A stretch of 64,000 nt of DNA from Prorocentrum cordatum (GCA_963575745.1 CAUYUJ010015748.1:5001-69000); one strand, 5' to 3'; shown: positions 30,800 to 41,800, counted from the stretch's first letter. Notes: generated from the sequence alone by a model not told the origin. Numbers and translations are program-made.

Positions 30800-31260
30800 C
30801 CCACGGCTGCAAGGATGGAGGTCAGGTTGTTTTCAATCAGTGGACCCTGTTGGAACGCCGCGCACATTTGTTTAGCACATCCAGCAATTAAAGGGTTTAA
30901 CGGCTGGTGGACTTTCGCAATCGGTTCTCGCCGTAGCGCCGCGCGCAGTCGTTGTACTGTTTCAAGCGGTTACGCGTTTTTGAAATAGTGCGGCAATCGC
31001 CTCAGTGACACACGCATTCATGCTTGAAAGCGATTTAGCAACTTCCATCACATAAGAATATTGACATCGCTTCGTTTAAAATTTCTGATTTCTCGTGAAC
31101 CGTCCTCAATTTTACTTCCCGAGAAGCCAAATCGTGAACAGTTGCCCGTATGGAGGGCGCCTCCTTTTGAACATGGAGCTCTCGCTTGAGACTTCCGAAA
31201 GAGCGCGTTTCACGGGCGCTTGCCTTGGGAACATTCGGCGGCGCGTTTCGAACCGGGAGG
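30800..31260 (+). repeat. 83-bp repeat family, degenerate block
   Basis: Diverged units with CGCCGCGCACATTTGTTTAG, TTCTCGCCGTAGCGCCGC and ACATGGAGCTCTCGCTTGAG, in the same orientation as 7570-9190. Confidence 0.65.
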
Positions 31261-31539
31261 GGCCCTCCCCCCCACTACTCGGCGCCGCCGATCAGAACCA
31301 GGGGGACTCCCCTCCCCCCTAACCCCCCACCCCCCCCCCACCCCCCCCACTGGCGCCACCGCTGGGGGCGGCCAGCAGCGCCGACGGCAGACGCAGCGAC
31401 GATGACCAGAGAGAGCCCAAGGGGCGGGGGGAGTTCCAAACCCGCCCCCCCCCAGCGCCGGCGCTGGCAGCGGCCAGCAGCGCCGACGGCGGGAACGCAG
31501 CGACGATGATCAGAGACAGGCCGCAGAGGGGAAACACAA
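31261..31539. other. C-rich stretch, no gene
   Basis: Poly-C runs at 31315-31350. A GCCAGCAGCGCCGACGGC segment occurs twice (31370, 31470). Confidence 0.5.
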
Positions 31540-32990
31540 ATCGCGATATCCACCACCACAAGAACCACCACCACAACCAACCACAACACCACCACAACCA
31601 CCGCCACAACCACCACCACTAAAACCACCACCACTGCCCACCACCACCACCACCTGACCCAAAGCCAAAACACGGTGGCGGGAAGACCCGAAGGCCACAC
31701 CACCACCACAAACCACCACACCACCACCACCGCCACAATTACCACCACCATCACCACCAACACAACCACCCCAACCCAGCACCACCATCACCACCACCAT
31801 CACCACAAACAACTTCACCACCACCACCACCGAAAACGCCACTACCACCAGCACCACCACAACCCACCACAACAACCCAACCACGACCACCGCCACCACC
31901 TCCACAAACCACAACAGACCACCACCCACGACCATCACCACCACTGCCACCACCACCACCACCACCACCACCACCACCACCACCACCTCCACAACCCACC
32001 ACCACCACCGCCACCACCACAAACCACCACACCACCACCACCACAACCATCTCCACAACCACCCACCATCCATCACACCAGCACCACCAGCACCACCACC
32101 AGCAGCATTACCACCACCACCACCAACGCCACAACCCACAACCACCTCCACAAACCACCACGCCACCACGACCACCGCCACCACCTCTACCACCACCACC
32201 ACCACATTCTTCCACACCACCAGAACAAACCACCACAGCCACCACCACCACCACAACAACCCACTACCACCCACCACACCCACATCAACCCACCACCACC
32301 ACCACATTCTACCACACCACCACCACCACCGCCACAACCACCACCACCACTACCAGCAGCACAACCGACCACCACCACCACCACCACGAACCACCACACC
32401 ACCACCACCACCACCACCGCAAACCACCACACCACCAACACCGCCACCACCACTACCTCACCACCAGAACACCTTACCACCACCACCGCCACCACAAACC
32501 ACCACACCACCACCACCACCGCCACCACCACCCCCAGCACCACCTCCACAACCCACCACCACCACAGCCACCACCACCACAAACCACCACACCACAACCT
32601 CCACCACCACCGCCACCACCACCACCACCACAACCCACCACCACCAACCACCACCACAAACTACCACACCACAACCACCACCAACCACCACCACAATCAC
32701 CACCACCACCACTACCACCACAACCCACCACCACCACCACCGTCACCACCACAACCTGCCACCACAACCACAACAACCACCACCACCACCAACCACCACG
32801 CCACCACCACCACCACCGCCACATCCACCACCACCACCACCACCACCACCACCACAACCACCACCACCACCACCACCACACCACCACCCACCACCCCACC
32901 ACCACCACCACCACCACCACCACCACCACCACCACCACCACCACCCCAGCCCATCACCACCACCACCACCACCACCACCTCAGAGAGGCC
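31540..32990. repeat. 1.45-kb CCA/CAA trinucleotide array
   Basis: An almost uninterrupted CCA tract with CAA and CGC variants, strictly purine-poor on the plus strand. Long His/Thr/Pro frames here are artefacts. A weak longer unit (ACCACACCACCACCACC) recurs. Confidence 0.97.
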
Positions 32991-33330
32991 CCAAGAGGCG
33001 CCCAAGAGGCGCGCAGGAGGCTTCACAAATGCCCTTCAGAGGCCCCCGAGAGCCCTCCGAGGAGACCCCAGGAGGCATTCATTAGGACTCTGACCTAAAA
33101 ACAAGGTGCGGTGGCGGAGCGTCGTCGTCGTCGTCATCGTCGTCGCCGTCGTCGCCGTCGTCCTCGTCGACGCTCCCCGCCGCTGCTAGCCGCCGCAGGC
33201 GCCGGCGGCCGGCCCAGAAAAGGGAAATCGTCGTCTTCATCCATGCTCCCCGCAGCCGCCGCCAGCCGCCGCCGACGCCGGCGCTGGCCCGAGGAGAGGA
33301 AGAGAGGAGAAGTAGGGGGGGAGGGTGTGT
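32991..33330. other. CGT-rich patch and GC-rich DNA
   Basis: CGTCGT repeats at 33118-33170, then a duplicated GCCGCCGCCAGCCGCC-like segment. Confidence 0.55.
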
Positions 33331-33432
33331 GGGGGGGTTCGAACCCCCGTCACGGGAGAAGGGGGGGGGGTTCGAACCCTCAACCCCCCCCTCAATCCAA
33401 GGGGGGGGGTTCCGGTTCCAACCCCCCCCCTC
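33331..33432. repeat. Tandem G-run/GGTTCGAACCC palindromes
   Basis: Three related units, each a G-run, GGTTCGAACCC or a decayed form, and a C-run. They are self-complementary and could form hairpins. Confidence 0.85.
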
Positions 33433-33730
33433 CAAGCGCCCACAGAACGCGCTCTTCCAGACTTCCACGCGCTTTGATCCAGAACTACTGTCCAACACTT
33501 ACACGGATGGAGGGCATTTTCGTTTCCAAACGGGGCTGTCGCTGCACACTTCCCTGATTTTTTCTTGCGGTTCTTATCATCGAACTTCCTTGAACCTCAT
33601 CCTCGAACTTCCTTGAACTTCCTTTCTCGATCTTATTATCACCGGTCCTTATCATCGAACTTCTTTTCCTGTACACGTCCTTGAACTTTATCGTCCTACC
33701 TTTTTGCGGTTCTTTTAGCTAGAACACTGG
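33433..33730. repeat. CTTGAACTTC repeat and an 83-bp family remnant
   Basis: CTTCCTTGAACTTC-like words recur at 33590-33700. A block with ACACGGATGGAGGGCATTTT (33501) resembles the 83-bp family. Confidence 0.6.
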
Positions 33731-34319
33731 AGGGTGGATCCTTTACAGAACGGGGTCTCGCCTGAGTGGCAGGCCCACTCGGCGCTCGTTATTCAAGGGG
33801 CGCTTCCCGCAGTGGGAATACTCGTGGTGGACTGTGCGAGAGAGACCTGGGACGGGATGGTGTGTTGCAGCATCGTTGGCGCATCCTGGGTTTACCCTGG
33901 TCCCCCGCCTGCTCCTTCTGCATAGCCGGCCGCCCCCCTCCCTCTCCTCCTCTGCTTCCCGATCCTACTCCTCCTCGACCCTGTCTCTCAAAGGAGGGTG
34001 ACTTGAAACAACGGCCGCTCAACATCGGTCCCCGGACCCCTCAGGGGATCCAAACGCACCCAATCTTCCGAGCTGCGTCCAGCCGTGGCGACGAGAGGGC
34101 CCCGCGAAGGCCAACTGCCGTTGTCGCAACTCGCCCTCCTCTGATCCTCGTCCCCGTGCTCCACCTTGGCCCCCAAGGTCGGTGGTTCAAAGATGGGGTC
34201 CTGAGGGATGGGGTCCCGAGGACGAGGTGCCTCAACCTATGTCAATCCACCCTTGTATCCCTTCCTTTCCTTAAGACCACATCCCTCAGGTCCCCATCTT
34301 TCAGCCACGGACAAGGCTC
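33731..34319. other. Intron sequence, no gene
   Basis: Contains a further 83-bp-like fragment near 33735-33870 (GGGGTCTCGCCTGAGTGGCA). No coding match. Confidence 0.45.
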
Positions 34320-34442
34320 CTTCAGCTGCGGGAAGATATACCACATCCAGTGGCTCCGCTTCTGGCCGTCCCGCAGCTCCGCCAGCACGGTGTCGTACTG
34401 GGCCTGCGCGTCCAAGAAGCGCTGCAGCTCGTGCGGATCCGC
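34320..34442 (-). CDS. DUF1810 gene, candidate exon 1 of the domain
   Basis: Encodes DPHELQRFLDAQAQYDTVLA then ELRDGQKRSHWMWYIFPQLK, a close match to the start of DUF1810 domains, in which the block KRSHWMWFIFPQL is nearly invariant. The 3' edge is AAG followed by GAGCC, so the intron would begin with GA and the exon ends in phase 0, ready for GLGRS in the next exon. The frame continues upstream as Arg/Ala-rich low-complexity sequence; an AG at about 34443-34460 could be the acceptor, so the true 5' edge and the initiator are unknown. Codon third positions are mostly G or C. Confidence 0.8.
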
Positions 34443-34657
34443 CTCCGCCTCGCTCGGGTCATCGCCGCAGGCGCCAAAGGCGCGCGCGCAGCACGCGCGC
34501 AGCACGCGAAGGGCGCACCGCGCGCGCGCGCGCTCACGCACGCGCACATTAGAGGACGAAGGATCGGCACAAACATAAACGTTCGGAACTACGTTTATGC
34601 TTATATCCTTTTTACTCCAGCACACGCGCACGTGCGCACCGATACCAAACTTATAAT
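34443..34657. other. Alternating CG/CA stretch upstream of exon 1
   Basis: CGCGCG-rich DNA at 34488-34555 with Z-DNA potential. It may hold the 5' part of the gene, but no start could be chosen. Confidence 0.5.
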
Positions 34658-34772
34658 CCGCGGCCCTAGAGGTCCGACTGCTTCCGCAGGGGTAACTTTT
34701 TGTCCTGGATCTATTTCTGAAGGCCCCAGGGCCCGATAATGGCCCACGAGGTCCGAAATCGTGATCGTCGGT
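34658..34772 (+). repeat. Dispersed repeat family A, copy 6 (partial)
   Basis: CGCGGCCCTAGAGGTCCGAC, TTTTTGTCCTGGATC and GGCCCCAGGGCCCGATAATG blocks in family order. Confidence 0.7.
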
Positions 34773-34989
34773 TGAATCTATAAGATCGTCGAACATCTGT
34801 CTATAAGATCGTCGAACATCTGGACTTTCGGGTCAAAACTCGGGTTGCTGGCGGCCGTCGGGGACGATCCAGGCACCCCAGGCACGATCTCGGCGAGGCA
34901 CGGCTGCCGGAAATCGTCCCGCGGCTGGAACCTGTGGCCACCGACGAAAACGTCCGAACACATCGATCCCCGGACCTCCGACGTCATGC
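34773..34989. other. No gene; 21-bp duplication
   Basis: TATAAGATCGTCGAACATCT occurs twice at about 34779 and 34801. Otherwise unassigned. Confidence 0.6.
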
Positions 34990-35312
34990 TTTTCCGCATC
35001 GTGAAAATGGGCGCCCAGAGGTCTAGACCCCTTCCTGGGGACCGGCTTTTCATCCTGAGCCGTTTTCCGACAGCCCCGAAGTCTGGCAAAGGCCTCCAGA
35101 AACCGAAAACAACGAAACATCTCCCGTCAAGACTTTTTTTCACGACGCGAGCCCAGACATCCGACGTCTTGACTTTTTCGAGACACGGGCTCCGACCTCT
35201 CGACCGCTTCCCCTGAACCAATTTTGCATTCCGTGTAATTGTTTGACGGCTCCGAGGCCCGGTCAGGGTCCTGGGAGGCCGACCACGATGAAAAACCTCC
35301 GTCATGTTCTTT
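34990..35312 (+). repeat. Dispersed repeat family A, tandem dimer
   Basis: Two diverged copies, 34990-35160 and 35161-35312, joined end to end with a period of about 170 bp. The first has GCGCCCAGAGGTCTAGACCC, the second ACGGGCTCCGACCTCTCGAC. The dimer gives the unit length of the family. Confidence 0.82.
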
Positions 35313-35424
35313 CGAGACGCTCGATGTCGGGGAGGGGGTTTGGATCTCCAGGAAGAGCGATGGGGGTCTGGGACCAGGACTTCTCGTCAAGGGCTTGAGG
35401 ACTTCTGCCGTCCCTCGACTCGCG

Positions 35425-35574
35425 CTGGGGCGCCCACGATTTGCTCAACCTTTCCCTGGAGACGTTTGGATTTATCTCGATTTACATTTACCAAGATCTA
35501 GACTCAACTTGATTTATCTGTATTTGTCTTGTTTTATCCTGCTTGACCCCCACGAGCCGATCGGCGAAATGTCG
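35425..35574 (+). repeat. Dispersed repeat family B, copy 1
   Basis: CTGGGGCGCCCACGATTTGC, then TTTCCCTGGAGACGTTTGGA, ATTTA-rich middle and GCCGATCGGCGAAA at the end. Copy 2 at 37988-38126 keeps the same order. Confidence 0.82.
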
Positions 35575-35935
35575 TCAAGCCCTCAAGGGACGTTCCTATA
35601 CCTTTCGCAATGGCGGCCGTTACCGGCCTCGGCCGCCCCCACCCCACCATTTCATCCAGGTGATCTCGCGATTCGTGCTGACCTCCGAACTGTCTTTGGT
35701 GACTCCCAAACATTCCCAGACGGCGTGGCGCGAATCGTGACGCTACCGGCCCCATCCTCATCCCCCCCTCCCTGGGAACGCCGGTTATCGCCGGGGAATC
35801 CCACCAGCCCTCTGGGCGCAGGTGGTCTAGAACGTTTCCTTTTCCAGCCTCCTTCCTTTCCCTGCTCGGGAGGTTCACCTCCCCCCCCTCCCTGGGTTTG
35901 GACGGGCTCCCCCGCGAGGGGTTAAAGCGTCCAAG
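35575..35935. other. No gene recognised
   Basis: GC-rich unassigned DNA. Confidence 0.4.
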
Positions 35936-36480
35936 ATGGCCCAAGATAGCTTCACGAGGGCTTTAGCTAGCCCAAGATGGCCTCCAAGATCGCCCAAGAT
36001 ACCTCAAGACGGCTCAAGATAGCCTCCGACACGCATCCAAGAGGCCTCAAGACGGCCCCCAAACGGTTTCAAGTGCCCTCCGAGCCCTCCAAGGACCCCT
36101 CCAAGAGGCCACAATGGGTTCAAAACTCAAGGAAAAAAATGTGTTTTGCCGAGGCGTCAAGATGGCCCCAAGATGGCCCAACATAGCCCCACGAGAGGCC
36201 CAAGAGGGCCCCAAGACGGCCCCAAGAGCGCCCCAAGAGCGGTTCAAGAGGGCCCCAAGACGACCCTTTTGAGCCTCCGAGGGGGGGGCCTAACTTTAAG
36301 ACCCCGTTCTTTCTGAGCGATGGGGTCCAAGACGGCCCCATGAGGCCTCCCAGACCCCCCCAAAGAGCCCAAGAGGGCTCCAAGACCCCTCAAAAAAGCC
36401 CCAAGACCCAAGAAGGCGCCCCCAGAGAATCCAAACAGGACCCCAAGATGGCGCCCAAATGGCATCACGAGTCTTCGAAG
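35936..36480 (+). repeat. CCAAGA-type composite repeat array, third block
   Basis: CCAAGATGGCC words with AT-richer inserts at about 36115-36160 and 36285-36320. Confidence 0.85.
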
Positions 36481-36964
36481 AACCCCTCACCACGACATAT
36501 GCCCAAAACCCGACTTCTCGTCCTCCTTGTCATCGTCCGTTCCTTTCTTGCTTCTTCCCTGCCGCCTCCCTGCTCCTCTTCATCCTCCTCGCGCCGCGCT
36601 CCTCCTGCTCCTCCTTCTCATTCTCTTCCTCCTTTTATGCTGTTCCTCCTCCTCCTCCTCCTCTTCCTCCTCCTCCTCCTCCTCCCTTTCCTCCTCCTCG
36701 TACTCCTCCTCTTGCCCCCAATATGGCCCCAGGCATTACCAGCAGCAGCAGCACCACCACTTCCTCCAAGATGGCTCCAAGAGGGCAACAAAACACCACA
36801 AGCAGCAACACCAGCAGCATCACCACCACCGCCACCACCACCATCACCACCACCAGCCGCCGCGCGCGAGAGTTTAAGAACAACTTCAGTGCGGGAGCAG
36901 AGATCAACGATGCGTACGGGGATGCCATGCTCAACTGTGCGACAAGGGCGACGAATAATATATA
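36481..36964. repeat. CTC/CCT tract and CAC tract
   Basis: Pyrimidine tract at about 36530-36715 followed by CAGCAC and CCACCACCAT repeats at about 36740-36860. Confidence 0.88.
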
Positions 36965-37190
36965 CATTCACCTGCGCCAGAGACGCTTACCACAGAGAAC
37001 ACCCCGACGTATCTTGCACTGGCTTCTGTCTTAAATTTCGCCGCGGGAAGCTATTTGTGATCCTGGTTTCTCATGGCCCAGGGTGGATACAGCCACCTGC
37101 GCTAGAGACGCTTACCACGAGGAACACCACGTCGTACTTTGCACTGATTTCCATCTTAAACTTCGATGTGGAAAGCTATGTGTGATTCTT
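36965..37190 (+). repeat. About 125-bp tandem duplication
   Basis: Two units beginning CACCTGCGCCAGAGACGCTT (about 36970) and its variant at about 37096. Each runs through a CTTAAATTTCG-like segment and GTGATTCTTG. Confidence 0.88.
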
Positions 37191-37987
37191 GTTTTTCTGA
37201 AGACGGCCGCGCAACTGCATGCTTCCATCCGTCCCTGATTTACCAACTCCCCTGCTGATCGTTTCCGGATGGGCTGGTGGGGATACTTTGATCGCGAGCG
37301 CAAGCGGAAGGGCCGCGCGCCGTCCAAAGCTACAGCTAACCAGCAGGAGCCTAAATTGCACACCAGAGAGGGGGAAGAAAGACGGCAGGTTTTAAACTGG
37401 TGGGGATACTTTTTGGTCAACAGGCTCGCGAGGCGGGTCGAAAGCCGTCCGAACACTTGTCGGGCCGCGACTCCTGGTGGGGATACTTTTTTTCGGTCGC
37501 GTCCGCCAGTGAAAGCGCAGGCGGAGTCAGAAGCGTTCCGGGACACGGTAACGGCCTAATTAACTACAGAACGCGCCGCAGGCCGGCCGGCCCACTCACC
37601 AAGCAGCAGCGGGGCTGCGCGGGAAAACTGACGGGCTGAGGGCATCCAGGGAAGCTCAGGCACGTGCAGCCTAGCAACATGCCAGGAAATTCGGTGTATG
37701 CCGTGAGGCATAACCCACGCAGACAGCGCGAGGACGTGTGCGCAGATGCCTGCGAGTCCCACGTGCCTGGTAGGCGCTCAGGCGAGGTGAACGATGGACG
37801 AGTCGCCAGTGGGGCGCCAGGCCCAGGGCCGTCCCAACGGCGTATGCAAGCTAGGAGGGCTGAGCTGCCGAGGTAACGTCGCAAACCTGCCTGGTGGATG
37901 GGATGGGTCCAGGGGAGCTGCCGCGACTGCGAAAGGCTGAACCACTCCGAAGTGTCCACGGGCTCCACGGCTCACCATCCCGTGCAC
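37191..37987. other. No gene; GGTGGGGATACTTT words
   Basis: CTGGTGGGGATACTTT occurs at about 37271, 37398 and 37472 with different flanks. The rest is unassigned. Confidence 0.5.
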
Positions 37988-38126
37988 GTGGGGCGCCCAC
38001 GATTTACTCCGAATTTCCCTGGAGACATTTGGATTTTCCTGGGTGTGCCAGGATTAAGCTCGATCTATCTGCCTTTGACTTCATTATTCTGGCTTCATCT
38101 CCACAGGTCGATCGGCGAAAAACGTT
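37988..38126 (+). repeat. Dispersed repeat family B, copy 2
   Basis: GTGGGGCGCCCACGATTTAC to GTCGATCGGCGAAAAACG; see 35425. A family A copy follows directly. Confidence 0.82.
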
Positions 38127-38140
38127 ACGCCCCAATCCGC

Positions 38141-38262
38141 TCAAAGTCGGTCCCAGGACCTCTCCCAAGGTCCATCTGGTGCAGTTTTCCGACGCGGATG
38201 CATTTTTCACTGTCCCGGGGCCCGAAAACAGCCCCTGGAGGCCGAAAAAAGCAAAACACATT
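38141..38262 (+). repeat. Dispersed repeat family A, copy 9 (partial)
   Basis: GGTCCCAGGACCTCTCCCAA, GTCCCGGGGCCCGAAAACAG and AGGCCGAAAAAAGCAAAAC blocks. Confidence 0.68.
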
Positions 38263-38503
38263 CCCGAACCCAGACCCTCGAACCTGCCCCTTCCTGCTGG
38301 TCGGAACCCAATGCTGGGCCACCTCAGACCCCCAGACCCGGCGGCGAGCCCGGGGGGGAAGTCCAAAGGAGCAGGCCTTCTCAGGCCGACACTTCTGGAA
38401 GAAGCTGTCTGGCGAGCGTTGCCGAACATCGGGCCCCCGCTTCGGGCAACGATGGCTCCACGCTGTTTGGCAACGCCGGCTCTGGGCAGCCTGTGCCGCC
38501 CGG
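38263..38503. repeat. Block shared with 6159-6240
   Basis: GCGGCGAGCCCGGGGGGGAA and GGCCTTCTCAGGC (38339-38405), matching the block in the left part of the window. The remainder is unassigned. Confidence 0.65.
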
Positions 38504-39229
38504 AGAGGGAGGGAGGGAGGGAGGGAGGGAGGGAGGGAGGGAGGGAGGGAGGGAGGGAGGAGGGAGGGAGGAGGAGGAGGAGGAGGAGAGGAGGAGGAGG
38601 AGGAGGAGGTGGAAGGCGAGGAGAAGGCGGTGGGGCTTCTCAGTTGCCTCCCTGTCTCCCGAAGAGTTTCCTGCGTCTTCGTGGAAAGCCCAAAACACTT
38701 CGCAGGAGGCCCGACGCCTTCCGAGCCTCCTGAAAAGGCCCGCCCCGTCCCACTTCCCCCCAGCGCGCCGCCGACAGACGGCCCCGACGAGGGGCAACGC
38801 GCGCGCACGCGCCCGCTCCTCTCAGACGCGGCCAGGACGAGGAGAACATCGGGTGAGGACACATTGAGAATCGCCTCCTTCTTCTCCTCCTCCACCTCCT
38901 CCTCCTCCTCCTCCTTCTCCTCTTCCTCCTCCCCCTCCTCCTCCTCCTCTTCCTCCTCCTCCTCCTCCTCCTCTTCCTCCTCCTCCTCCGCCTCCGCCTC
39001 CTCCTCCTCCTCCTCCTTCTCCTCTTCCACCTCCTCCTCCTCCTCCCTCCACCGCGCGGCCCATGTCCCGAGTCTGTGGCAGGGCAGGCAAGGGAGGGAG
39101 GGAGAAGGAGAAGGAGGAGGAGGAGGAGGAGGAGGAGGAGGAGGAGGAAGAAGAGGAGGGGGAGGAGGAGAAGGAGGAAGACAAGGGGGAGGAGGCGAAG
39201 GAGGAGGAGAAGGAGGAGGAGGAGTATCC
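38504..39229. repeat. GGGA/GGA tract, then facing CTC and GAG tracts
   Basis: GGGA repeats at 38504-38565 pass into GGA (to 38625). CTC repeats at 38875-39055 face GAG repeats at 39098-39229 across about 42 bases, giving a long imperfect inverted repeat. The right end abuts the deleted LINE. Confidence 0.92.
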
Positions 39230-39628
39230 AGAAGTACCCATGAAAGGACGAGCGTCCCAAACAAACAAACAGAGTTGACGGAAGTCTGATCCGAGGACGA
39301 GTCCCCGCGATGGGGCACGCGCGTAGGCGGGCGCGCGCGCGCGGGGCAGTCCTCGGCGTCTCAGGGTCGCTGCTGCACTTGCCTCCGAGCCGTCTCCAAA
39401 CAGGTAGGGTGGCTCCTGACCTGGAAGAACACAAAACTCAGAAAACCGAGAGGTGCCATGATACGTGTTGGGAGGGGTCGAGAGAGGGTCCTCGAAGGAG
39501 GGGCAGGGGAGGTCTCTCGACGGCACTCCTCTCAGCTACAAGGACGGGTCCGACTCCCACTGGGCCGCTGCCTGTGCAACCAACTCCTCAGTGGTGTCAA
39601 AGTCAGTGTGGTCCCTGTTGGTCTGGCG

Positions 39629-40689
39629 TTACCATTTTCTGTGCAACGATGTCTCAGGCGCTCTCCTGCACACTGGACAATCTACGTCGATGGTGTAGCC
39701 TGCGCCAGCTTGACGCTGGCGCGGCCACTGACCTCCAGCGGCGACGCACAAATCCAAGCCCCAAAGGTCCGCCTCCTCCAAGGTCTCGAATCGCCGCAGC
39801 GTCTGCTGGAGCGGAATTAGGTCAGCTCCACTTTTCGAATAGTCTCCACTCTCGTGCTCGCCAGTTCCCTGCCACTGGCGCGCGCGAACATCCGACGCAA
39901 ATTCAGCTAAGAGGTCGGAGTGCTCAGAAACCGCATAAAGATCAAACTTTTGGTCCCCCAGCCGAAGGAACCTCCATGTGTGGTCCGCATGGGCAGGCCG
40001 TTCCCAGAGATCGGGCTCCTTGGAGTCCCACCCAGCTTCGAGAAAAACGGCCTGGATGGCCGCAGTGGGGCCTCGGATGCCTCTCCAGAGGGGCTTACCC
40101 ACAGAGACCAGCGGGTTTCTGACAACATTCCACGAGCGACGGGTCCTAGCTTGCAGCGCGGGAAGGCGCTTCCAAAGTTGAAGCAGCGCATCGACGAGCC
40201 GGCGGCGGACCTCGAGGCCAGGGTCGATGTCTCCCAGCATACTCAGCAGGACCGCGGTTAAGGTCTTGCCTCTTCCTGTGCCAGTGACAGCGTGGGCAGC
40301 TTGACACCGCGACGCCAGGACCTGACTCGGTGGCATACCCAAGCATTGATTGCTTAGCTGGCCTGAGGCAAAGCTCTAGTCCGGCAAGCTCCCTGAGAAA
40401 CACTTCTCAGTCCAGAAAGACGTCTCACCTTAAGAGACCTAGAAAGCCTACCACAAGCTTTCGCCATGCGCTGCTGTGCTTTCTTCGTAGACTTGAAGCG
40501 GCCAGCAGCAGTGTGTACCCCGATGTCGACGCCTGAGGAACGATGGGCGGCAAGCATTCCTTGGGCTCTGAAAATCTTCGCACCGCGTTTGCCTAGCTCA
40601 GGAGACGTGGCTAAGGCCAGGGTCTTGTCCGAAACCATCAACCTTCTCCTTGGGAAGCCTTCTGAAAACGCCCCAGCAATCTCAGTCAT
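39629..40689 (-). pseudogene. LINE reverse-transcriptase tail and C-terminal domain
   Basis: Two frames continue the reverse transcriptase: LMVSDKTLALATSPELGKR with GVDIGVHTAAGR (40689-40354), then TGTGRGKTLTAVLL, AAIQAVFLEAGWDSKEPDLW and a final CPVCRRAPETSLHRKW (40342-39629). The last has the spacing C-x2-C...H of the zinc motif that ends ORF2 in many dinoflagellate retroelements. The regions match, in my recollection, the connection and C-terminal parts of those proteins. A frameshift near 40345 separates the two frames. Confidence 0.65.
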
Positions 40690-41658
40690 CTCCGAAACCA
40701 GACTCCTGGGTGCCCCCGGGCCTGCCTACGGTGCCGTCCACGAAGGTCCAAAGGGGGGCCTGCGGGGCCCTCCTGCGAGCTGCCTCCAGAACAGAATGCA
40801 AGAACACTCTTCCGAGACACGCTCCGCGCGACGAGCCCGCCACGATGGGGCGGCCAGGGCAGAGCGGGTCGCTGATGACCGAGCCCTCCTCCAGAATGCG
40901 CGGGGGCATGTTGCCTGACACCAGGTCTTCCAACTTGACTTTCGGAGCGATGCTGGTGCGGCCGTGGGCACCATAAGAGGCCAGCTTTTGAGCCAGCTCC
41001 GCGAGCTGCAAGTCCATGGACTCGAGCGCGGCTCGTAGGTTGCTGATGTGCTTCTCGTGGTCCTCCATCTGCTGGACCCACTTGTCATGTTTGTCCAACT
41101 CTTTGGGCAATCGCTGCAGCAGCTTGTCACGCTCACGCCTGGACTCCGCAAATTGTTGTTCCATGGGCTTCTCGTGCACTGGGGGAACGGGTCGCGAGAG
41201 AGCGGCAATGCGGCCTTGGACCCGAGTGGCCAGACTCTTGTCCCCAGTCTTATTGGCAGTGCTGAGCAGGCTGTTCAGTTCGGCACTGTCGAGCCCGTCC
41301 AGAACTGTCCAAGAAAGAGCAGGAGCACTAACCTGGTGACCCTTCGGCAAGAGGCCCGCAGGGCGTGGCTGCCGTGGCTCCTGGCTGTCGTCGGTGCCCT
41401 TCGACCAGGACCATTGCTCTCGAGACTGGTACCACGGCGATGGCAGGGTCCATCCTGGCTCTGGGGTGCGGACCGAGTGCAGTGCTTGCACCGCTGCCGA
41501 TGATCCTCATTGCGCGAGCAGCCACATTACCCACAGCGCCACGTGGGCCCTGCCGGCGGCGGCCTGGCAAGCTTCCTTCGAATGATAGTTGGCTTCTTCT
41601 TGGACGCCCTCGCCTCATCCTTCTTCCAAGGAGCTGCGACCAAAGCATCTTGTGCCAT
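40682..41658 (-). pseudogene. LINE ORF1 coiled coil fused to reverse-transcriptase motifs
   Basis: From an ATG at 41658 the frame reads MAQDALVAAPWKKDEARASK and a TWRCG..C..RCKHC zinc-finger-like segment that is broken by a TAA at 41527. A second frame, 41491-40682, continues with SAELNSLLSTANKTGDKSLA and a coiled coil (about 41210-40990), then runs without a break into PIVAGSSRG and WTFVDGTV, which look like reverse-transcriptase motifs B and C. The usual catalytic FVDD is FVDG at 40733-40744. The join points to an in-frame deletion of the endonuclease and the front half of the polymerase. Confidence 0.65.
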
Positions 41659-41779
41659 GAGAACGAGTGGAGACGCCAACCCCTGGCCAATGAAGCTCTT
41701 GTTCGATACTCCTTCAATGGGAACTCAAGCCTGCCGCAGGGCTGCGGACAAGCTTGAAGCCTCGCGGCAAGGTTTCGAA

Positions 41780-41800
41780 TTCGAGCCAAACTGGCTACGG
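41780..41800 (-). other. Degenerate spliced-leader relic
   Basis: CCGTAGCCAGTTTGGCTC and three more bases match DinoSL at 18 of 21 positions. It lies 122 bases upstream of the ATG at 41658, comparable to the 115 bases in the intact LINE. Confidence 0.8.

Larger units (their letters stand above)
39230..41800 (-). mobile_element. Internally deleted LINE with a leader relic
   Basis: Runs on the minus strand from a degenerate spliced leader (41800-41780) through an ORF1-like start, a coiled coil, reverse-transcriptase motifs B and C and the region after them, ending in a zinc-binding motif. The endonuclease and the first half of the reverse transcriptase are missing. At least two frameshifts and one stop are present. 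GGA/GAG tracts abut both ends. It is a dead copy of a different LINE family from the one at 11-17 kb. Confidence 0.75.

Noticed and set aside
33331-33432. tRNA-like GGTTCGAACCC segments
   Set aside because: They resemble a tRNA T-arm, but there is no acceptor stem, anticodon arm or CCA-compatible fold around them. They are tandem G/C-run palindromes.
38498-39289. Ser-, Glu- and Gly-rich open frames
   Set aside because: Direct translations of GGA/CTC tracts with no domain. The same applies at 10044-10190, 25792-25935, 42331-43012 and 46880-47060.
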